The position numbers were made by a program, and so were the translations under genes. The notes beneath the pieces are model-generated. The model saw only the letters and a program-made list of their open reading frames with translations, was not told the DNA's origin and made no database searches. 16,845 bases of DNA from the NCBI GenBank assembly GCA_023228765.1, contig JALOAM010000059.1, positions 1 to 16,845 on the forward strand, read 5' to 3'. The first letter of the stretch is position 1. Each line of letters starts with the position of its first letter. Below, piece after piece: positions 12,294-16,845 of this stretch. Source of the DNA: Dehalococcoidia bacterium. GTDB taxonomy: Bacteria > Chloroflexota > Dehalococcoidia > UBA2979.

Positions 12294-13001
12294 ATGAAGG
12301 CCATTGGCAAGGACATTGGCGAGGCGCTGGACGCGATGCACCAGCAGATCGCGGACCGGCTGCGCGTGGAGACCGGGCGTCTCCTCTGGCTCCAGCCGTT
12401 CGAGGGCGGTTCGTTCTCGAACGTCGAGTGGCGCAAGGAGGCCGTGGTCATCCAGCTCCACAACGGCGTGCCGACGCACGCGCTGCCGCATGTCCTGGGC
12501 GTGGCCTTGCAGCATGTCCGCCAGCGGCTGGACTCCTATCCGGGCGTGGTGGCGCCGGAGCGCGACCTGGAGGGCGGCCCGCTCCTCCGCACGGCGCTCC
12601 GGGAGCTGGTGATGAGCCCGGAGGCGGAGATGCACCTCGCACCGCTGGACCTCGACCAGGCGTGGGAGGCAGAACAGCGGCACCAGGGCCTCAAGGAGAT
12701 GCTGCGCGACGCGCCCTCGGAGTGGGACATCTCCGGGATGGCGGGCAACAGCTTCGCCGCCCTGCAGTACGCACGGTTCGCGCTGGAGCACCCGGCCGAC
12801 CTGTGGGAGCCGCTGAAGGAGCAGTTCACCGCGAAGCTGCCGAACGCCGCCGAGAAGGGCGAGCAGGTGGTGGCGGTGGTGCAGCAGTCCGGCTGGAAGA
12901 CGCCCGGCTCCTGCCTCCAGTCGCTGGTGTCAGCGCGGGACGCCCTGACCCTCGCCCCGTACGCAGTGATCGAGGACCGACAGAAGGGGCGCAAGCTCTA
13001 G
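12294..13001 (+). CDS. hypothetical protein, 235 aa, family not recognised
   Basis: Soluble, mixed-charge protein with no signal peptide or membrane helix. The start is ATG at 12294 with GAGGGGGCGG just upstream. Visible segments: an N-terminal helical region (1-25); strands LLWLQPFEGG and AVVIQLHNGVP; a His-rich helix THALPHVLGVALQHVRQRL at 61-79; helices around 95-140 with repeated acidic and His residues; and FAALQYARFALEHPADLWEPL at 154-174. HALPH has the H-x3-H spacing of zincin metalloproteases but Ala replaces the catalytic Glu, so a peptidase call is not justified. Codon use looks normal for the window. Its neighbour on the right is convergent, and to the left is the repeat-bearing gap, so it is probably a single-gene unit. 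Confidence 0.82.
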   Translation: MKAIGKDIGEALDAMHQQIADRLRVETGRLLWLQPFEGGSFSNVEWRKEAVVIQLHNGVPTHALPHVLGVALQHVRQRLDSYPGVVAPERDLEGGPLLRTALRELVMSPEAEMHLAPLDLDQAWEAEQRHQGLKEMLRDAPSEWDISGMAGNSFAALQYARFALEHPADLWEPLKEQFTAKLPNAAEKGEQVVAVVQQSGWKTPGSCLQSLVSARDALTLAPYAVIEDRQKGRKL

Positions 13002-13015
13002 GCGGCACGCGCCCG

Positions 13016-13044
13016 CCGAGGGCCTCTCGCGGCTAGCGCCTCGG
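13016..13044. terminator. possible bidirectional terminator between convergent genes
   Basis: CCGAGG (13016-13021) pairs with CCTCGG (13039-13044) around a 17-nt loop that can form a small CGC/GCG inner stem. It lies where the 12294-13001 gene and the metallo-beta-lactamase-fold gene converge and overlaps the latter's stop codon. There is no T-run, so support is weak. Confidence 0.25.
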
Positions 13045-13842
13045 TGGGTAGTTGGGGCGCCAGAGCATCTGGTTGAACGCGGCCATCCGCCGGATCCGAC
13101 GCCACGCATTCGAGGGCGACCACGGCTCGCGCTCGCCCTCGGCGAGGGTCGCGAGTGCCTGGGAGAAGCCGGAGCGCACGGGATAGCCGTGACCGGCGAG
13201 ACCCACCTCCGCACCCTCCTCGGCGAAGTCGCGGAGCGAGTGCTGGTACGTCGCGTCGTCATGGTTGGCGGCAAACAGGGTCCGTGACAGCCCCTCGCGG
13301 TGCGAGATGACGAGGTCGCCAACGAAGGCGACGCGAGGGGCGCCCGTCGCTTCATCCTCGCGGCGCACGAAGCACATCGAGCCGGGCGTGTGGCCGGGCG
13401 TCGGAACCGCCTCGATGCCGGGCGCGACCTCGCAGCGGCCCTCGATCGGGAGGTCGACCGGGACGGTGGCGGGCAACGCGCGCGGTGCGAGGGCGCGCGC
13501 GATCGGACCGCGCGGACGGCCGTGGTGCGGGGAGCGCCGTGCCTGCCAGCCGCCCTCGGGTCGTGCTTCGCAGTCCGCCGTCCCGAGGGCGACCGACAGG
13601 CCGAGGGCGTCCCGGACGCCAGACGCCCCGCCGGTGTGGTCGAAGTGCTCGTGGGTGAGAAGGAGGTGTGTGATGGGAGCGTCGCCCGCGATGCGGCGCA
13701 CCTGCCAGGCGATCGCCCCGGACGCACCTCCGAAGGCGGAGTCCACGATCACGTACGAGCCGTCCGAGGCGCGCACGACGTAGACGTTGCAGCCGCGCGT
13801 GTCCTCCAGCCACCAGGCGCCCGGGACGACCTCGACGGCCAC
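13033..13842 (-). CDS. metallo-beta-lactamase-fold hydrolase
   Basis: 269 residues. The full zinc-binding set is present: THEHFDHTGG (His64, His66, Asp68, His69), TPGHTPGS (His151), FVGDLV (Asp176) and AGHGYPV (His218), as in glyoxalase II-like and other MBL hydrolases. The N-terminus reads VEVVPGAWWLEDTRGCNVYVV, a usual MBL beginning. A basic, Trp-containing tail (about 235-269) follows the core. Substrate not deducible. The start is GTG at 13842, which shares its G with the TAG of the AlgH gene (TAGTG), so translation is coupled. Confidence 0.93.
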   Translation of the reverse strand: MAVEVVPGAWWLEDTRGCNVYVVRASDGSYVIVDSAFGGASGAIAWQVRRIAGDAPITHLLLTHEHFDHTGGASGVRDALGLSVALGTADCEARPEGGWQARRSPHHGRPRGPIARALAPRALPATVPVDLPIEGRCEVAPGIEAVPTPGHTPGSMCFVRREDEATGAPRVAFVGDLVISHREGLSRTLFAANHDDATYQHSLRDFAEEGAEVGLAGHGYPVRSGFSQALATLAEGEREPWSPSNAWRRIRRMAAFNQMLWRPNYPPRR

Positions 13843-14399
13843 TAGTTCACCCGGTGGTCAAGCGGGTAGGTGCCGTACATGGACAGCTCACCGCGCTGAC
13901 GTCCGAGGACCTCGTTCCAGAGGCGCTCCGGGCGCTCGGTGAAGGGGTCTTCCGGGTCGACATCGACGACGAACCAGGAGTTCTCGCCGATCTCGGCGTC
14001 GAGCTGACCGGCACCCCACCCGGCGTAGCCGTGGTAGACGCGGAGCGCCTCCAGCGACTCGGCTTCCTCGATGTCCGCGGCCAGGTTCACCAGCCCGACG
14101 CCTCGCGCGATCGGCGTCCACCACTCCAGACCGTGGTCCTCCGGCCCCTCGATGTACCCGAGGCCGAGGAACGAGGAGCGCTCCACGGGGCCGCCGTAAT
14201 GCAGCTCACCGGGCGGGGTGAGGAGCTCCGACCACTCCGGGAGAAGGTCGCCGGCGGGCGAACCGACCGGGCGGTTGAGGACGATGCCGAAGGCGCCGTT
14301 CCCGTCGTGGAAACAGACGAGGATGACGGTGCGCTCGAAGTTCGGGTCGGTGAGGAGCGGCGTCGCGATGAGGAGGCGTCCCGCCGTGGATTCCTGCAT
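13842..14399 (-). CDS. YqgE/AlgH family protein (UPF0301)
   Basis: 185 residues, the full family length. Seen: an N-terminal block TAGRLLIATPLLTDPNFERT at 5-24, FHDGNGAFGIVLNRPVG at 30-46, a middle HYGGPVERSSFLGLG, and a late block VYHGYAGWGAGQLDAEI followed by NSWFVVD. All are DUF179 hallmarks. The biochemical function of the family is unknown; a role in alginate regulation was proposed only for Pseudomonas AlgH. The start is ATG at 14399; the SD is weak. It is upstream of, and coupled to, the MBL-fold gene, and 63 nt downstream of cbiO. Confidence 0.94.
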   Translation of the reverse strand: MQESTAGRLLIATPLLTDPNFERTVILVCFHDGNGAFGIVLNRPVGSPAGDLLPEWSELLTPPGELHYGGPVERSSFLGLGYIEGPEDHGLEWWTPIARGVGLVNLAADIEEAESLEALRVYHGYAGWGAGQLDAEIGENSWFVVDVDPEDPFTERPERLWNEVLGRQRGELSMYGTYPLDHRVN

Positions 14400-14462
14400 G
14401 GATCCATCTTCTCGGCTTCCGGCCTGAGCGCCAGTCGGGATCCTCGGGAGATAGGACGCGCC

Positions 14463-15242
14463 TCAGGCGTGGGGGTGCCCGTGCGCCGACAGCGGTTCGA
14501 GGCCGTGCGCGGCGAGGAGCGGACCATCGTTCAGCACCTCGGCGCTCGGGCGGTCGGCGACCACCTCGCCGCCATCGAGGAGCACGGAGCGCGGGAGCAG
14601 GTCCGCGACCATCGCCAGGTCATGCGTCGCGACGAGGATCGTCAGCGGCAGCCGGTCGAGGAGCGCGATCAGCTCGCGCCGCGCGAGCGGGTCCAGGTTC
14701 GCGCTCGGCTCGTCGAGGGCGAGGAGCGGTGTGCCCATCGAGAGCACCGTCGCGATCGCGACGCGCTTCTTCTGCCCCAGGCTCAGGCGGTGGGGCGGAC
14801 GGTCGGCGAACGCCTCCATCCCCACGGCGGCGAGGGCGTCCTGCGTCCGCTCGCGCACCTCGTCCAGCGGGAGGCCCATGTGCAGCGGGCCGTACGCGAC
14901 GTCCTCGTACACCGTCGGGGAGAAGAGCTGGTCGTCCGGGTTGGAGAAGAGGAGTCCCACCCTCCCACGGATCGAGCGCACCGTGGCGTCCGAGAGCGTC
15001 TCGCCGAACACCCGCACCGCTCCCGACTGGCCGCGAAGGATGCCGTTCAGGTTCAGGAGCAGCGTGGACTTCCCGGCTCCGTTCGGCCCGATCAGCGCGA
15101 CCTTCTCGCCCGGCTCGACACGTAGCGAGAGTCCCTGTAGCGACGGCGTCCCGTCCGGGTAGTCAAACCGCAGCGCATCCACCTCGAGCGCAGCGACGCC
15201 CTCAGGCGGTGCGGGGTGGACGCTCGTCGTGGTGGCGGTCAC
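14463..15242 (-). CDS. cbiO: ECF transporter ATPase CbiO (Co2+/Ni2+)
   Basis: ATP-binding subunit of a group I ECF metal importer, 259 residues. Walker A GPNGAGKST at 52-60, Q-loop FSNPDDQLFSPTV with Gln105, signature LSLGQ at 153-157, Walker B LLALDEP at 173-179 and switch His207 in ATHD. The C-terminus ends in HGHPHA with another His ten residues before, a possible metal-binding tail. The start is GTG at 15242, overlapping the cbiQ stop by 4 nt (GTGA), so translation is coupled. With CbiM, the PDGLE protein and CbiQ it gives a complete transporter in the order M-N-Q-O. Confidence 0.95.
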   Translation of the reverse strand: MTATTTSVHPAPPEGVAALEVDALRFDYPDGTPSLQGLSLRVEPGEKVALIGPNGAGKSTLLLNLNGILRGQSGAVRVFGETLSDATVRSIRGRVGLLFSNPDDQLFSPTVYEDVAYGPLHMGLPLDEVRERTQDALAAVGMEAFADRPPHRLSLGQKKRVAIATVLSMGTPLLALDEPSANLDPLARRELIALLDRLPLTILVATHDLAMVADLLPRSVLLDGGEVVADRPSAEVLNDGPLLAAHGLEPLSAHGHPHA

Positions 15243-16033
15243 GCGGCCCTCACGAGGAGCTGGACGGCGACGCCATAGAGGACGACGAGGGCGGCGACCA
15301 CACCCTGCACGGGCGGAAATGCCAGCGTGTCCAGGAAGCGATGCTCTCCCTGGTAGCCCCTCGCCTGCATGGCGGCGTACACGCGCTCGCTCCGCTCCAG
15401 GCTCCGCACGAACAGGGAGCCCACCATGTGCCCGGCCACGCTGGCCCGCCAGCGGATGCTACGGCCCGCACGGTATCCGGGCAGCGTCGCGCTCCTCGCG
15501 TCCCGCGCGCGCAGCATCCGCTGCGCTTCCTCGCCGATGACGTAGAAGTACCGGTACGCGAAGAACACGGTCGCCACGAGGAGTCCCGGCACGCGGAACC
15601 AGCGGAGCGCGCGCAGGATCTCCACGATGCTCGTGGTGGAGACCAGCAGCGCCGCCACGCCCACCGCGATCCACGATCGCGCGAGGATCGTCGCGACCGC
15701 CTCGGCGCCCTCGCGGGACGCGGTCCAGCCGAGGAGCGGCACGGTGAAGATCGTCTCGCCCTCGCGCGTGAACAGCAGCGGCACGGCAGCGAGCACGAAC
15801 GGCAGCGCGAGGAACGTCCGCCGCAGCACGAACCACGGCCCGAGCCGCGAGACGAACGCGCCGAGGATCACGGGCAGCACCAGCAGCGCGAGGGAGAGCC
15901 AGTCGCCCTCGCGCGTGGAGGTCACCGCGAAGATGTAGAGGACGGCGGCGGGTACTTTCGCACGCGCATCCGCGCGGTGCAGGACGCTATCGCGCTCTGC
16001 GTACCGCTCGACGATGGCGGTCAGCGCCGCCAT
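15239..16033 (-). CDS. cbiQ: ECF transporter transmembrane subunit CbiQ
   Basis: Energy-coupling T component, 264 residues, with about six hydrophobic segments (around 30-40, 46-60, 72-88, 117-133, 148-166 and 243-262). The two short ATPase-contacting motifs are visible: RMLRARDAR at 172-180 (the first Ala-Arg-Gly motif is ARD here) and AAMQARGYQG at 220-229 (Ala-Arg-Gly intact). N-terminal ERYAERDSVLHRADARAKV is typical of CbiQ. Start ATG at 16033, 21 nt after the PDGLE gene; it ends inside the cbiO start. Confidence 0.94.
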   Translation of the reverse strand: MAALTAIVERYAERDSVLHRADARAKVPAAVLYIFAVTSTREGDWLSLALLVLPVILGAFVSRLGPWFVLRRTFLALPFVLAAVPLLFTREGETIFTVPLLGWTASREGAEAVATILARSWIAVGVAALLVSTTSIVEILRALRWFRVPGLLVATVFFAYRYFYVIGEEAQRMLRARDARSATLPGYRAGRSIRWRASVAGHMVGSLFVRSLERSERVYAAMQARGYQGEHRFLDTLAFPPVQGVVAALVVLYGVAVQLLVRAA

Positions 16034-16054
16034 GCACCGCTCCCGTCCGGGGCC

Positions 16055-16375
16055 TCAGGCGCGTTGAGGGTGGTCAGGGTCCGCACCATCCTCGGACCGG
16101 CGTCGCAGGAGGTACCCCGCGCCGAGGCCGACACCGAGCATGATCGCGACGCCGACGATCCCCGCGAGCGCGGTCGAGATCTCGCCATCGATGCCGGGGA
16201 TCGTGTAGTCGGGCAGGATCTCGTAACCGGGATCCTCGGCGGTGTCGATGAACCCCTTGTCCTCCGCGACCCGCTCGAGTCCGTCCGGGTGGCTGGAGGC
16301 CAGCCATGCGGAGGAGACCGCGACCACGCCGGCGATCAGGAGGCCCACCAGGATCAGGCTGTTGCGCTTCGTCAT
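16055..16375 (-). CDS. PDGLE domain (CbiN-like) membrane protein
   Basis: 106 residues: an N-terminal helix (about 7-26), then SSHPDGLERVAEDKGF at 27-42 (the PDGLE signature), an extracytoplasmic loop, a second helix GIVGVAIMLGVGLGAGYLL (about 72-90) and an Arg/Asp-rich tail. Such proteins take the place of CbiN/NikN next to CbiM and are needed for metal uptake together with it. ATG at 16375, preceded by GAGGAAGG, a strong SD. 36 nt after the cbiM stop. Confidence 0.93.
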   Translation of the reverse strand: MTKRNSLILVGLLIAGVVAVSSAWLASSHPDGLERVAEDKGFIDTAEDPGYEILPDYTIPGIDGEISTALAGIVGVAIMLGVGLGAGYLLRRRSEDGADPDHPQRA

Positions 16376-16411
16376 CGCTGCTTCCTTCCTCAGTTCACCG
16401 CTCGGACGCGT

Positions 16412-16845
16412 CTAGGAACGGGCCGTCGTCACTGCCTCGCGGTTCGCGGTGGGCAGCAGGTCGGCGCGGGTGGACATGATGAAGCCGAGCGCGGCGGCGG
16501 TGATCAGGCCTTCACCGATGCCGATGAGGGCATGCACGCCCACCATCGCCGGGAGCGCGACATCGAGCGGTGAGGTGTCCGAGAGCGCGAGCTGAACCGA
16601 GGTGAGGATGGCCGCCGCCTCCACGGAGATCCACGCGGCCGCGAACGCGGCCACCAGCGCGACGGTCTGGCTGGCGCCGGCCACGCCCTGGATGCCTCGA
16701 TAGACCGCGTAGCCGAGGAACGCGGTGAGGATGCCCATGTTGAAGATGTTCACACCCAGCACGGCGATGCCGCCGTCCTGGAACAGGAACGCCTGCAGCC
16801 CGACCACCGCCGCCATCACGATGACCGCCGCCCACGGCCCGAGGA
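16412..16845 (-). CDS. cbiM: ECF transporter substrate-binding subunit CbiM (5' end outside window)
   Basis: S component that binds Co2+ (or Ni2+ in NikM); only the last 143 residues are present. The reading frame runs off the window edge: its first visible residues, LGPWAAVIVM, are a known internal CbiM segment, followed by LQAFLFQDGGIAVLGVNIFN with the conserved GGI...G.N.FNMG block, and VGVHALIGIGEGLITA near the end. Hence the GTG/ATG near 16819 is internal and not the start. The N-terminal Met-His metal site is outside the window, so Co2+ and Ni2+ cannot be told apart. First known gene of the M-N-Q-O operon. Confidence 0.95.
   Translation of the reverse strand, partial: LGPWAAVIVMAAVVGLQAFLFQDGGIAVLGVNIFNMGILTAFLGYAVYRGIQGVAGASQTVALVAAFAAAWISVEAAAILTSVQLALSDTSPLDVALPAMVGVHALIGIGEGLITAAALGFIMSTRADLLPTANREAVTTARS

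Noticed and set aside
12294..13001. Zincin metallopeptidase (HExxH) call for the 235-aa protein
   Set aside because: The motif is HALPH; the catalytic Glu is absent and no third ligand is evident.
14729..16573. Plus-strand open frame of 614 codons opposite cbiO, cbiQ, the PDGLE gene and cbiM
   Set aside because: Complement of four recognised transporter genes; product is His/Arg/Asp-rich with no domain pattern.
1..16845. CRISPR array, tRNA/rRNA genes, transposase or phage genes
   Set aside because: No regularly spaced direct repeats, no tRNA-like cloverleaf with a TTCRA arm that I could see, and no matching protein.

Overview
This is a GC-rich, gene-dense bacterial chromosome segment. It carries mostly housekeeping and membrane genes. 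I see no phage genes, transposase, CRISPR array, tRNA or rRNA. The content includes the DXP-independent PdxS/PdxT route to PLP, a SpoIIIAA/Ycf45-like ATPase with an R3H domain, a DUF4349 lipoprotein, split RCK subunits and a CbiM-PDGLE-CbiQ-CbiO transporter. With the strong SD sites, GTG starts and short overlaps, this fits Chloroflexota (Dehalococcoidia-like) best. That is an inference from gene content; a high-GC actinobacterial-type lineage is the main alternative.

Layout. (1) 1-5775, minus strand, read right to left: pdxS, pdxT, a tandem GNAT-like protein, the R3H/AAA ATPase, thymidylate kinase (tmk), and the start of an SDR oxidoreductase cut by the window edge. A TACAAT -10 box lies just before pdxS. 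(2) 5776-6017: a divergent intergenic region with a dispersed GC-rich palindrome and a striking 49-nt hairpin. (3) 6018-6605, plus strand: a YfcE-like phosphoesterase, convergent with a minus-strand DUF4258/DUF2283 pair (6640-7149). (4) 7150-7340: a divergent region with a 17-nt tandem repeat and a leader hairpin. (5) 7341-11983, plus strand: DUF4349 lipoprotein, a 51-aa two-helix membrane protein, UspA-like protein, two RCK/TrkA proteins, prephenate dehydratase (pheA) and an Fpg/Nei-type DNA glycosylase. (6) 11984-12293: intergenic, with two dispersed repeats. (7) 12294-13001, plus strand: a protein I do not recognise. (8) 13033-16845, minus strand: cbiM (partial), a PDGLE (CbiN-like) protein, cbiQ, cbiO, then YqgE/AlgH and a metallo-beta-lactamase-fold hydrolase.

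Working together: PdxS and PdxT form PLP synthase. The last four genes make a complete group I ECF importer for Co2+ or Ni2+. UspA and the two RCK proteins look like the cytosolic, nucleotide-sensing part of a K+ channel or transporter whose membrane subunit is not in the window.

No stretch is convincingly a new multi-gene system. The items most worth a second look are the Fpg homologue lacking the usual zinc-finger arginine, the RCK pair without TrkH, the DUF4258/DUF2283 pair, the tandem GNAT-like protein, the unrecognised 235-aa gene and the 49-nt hairpin.
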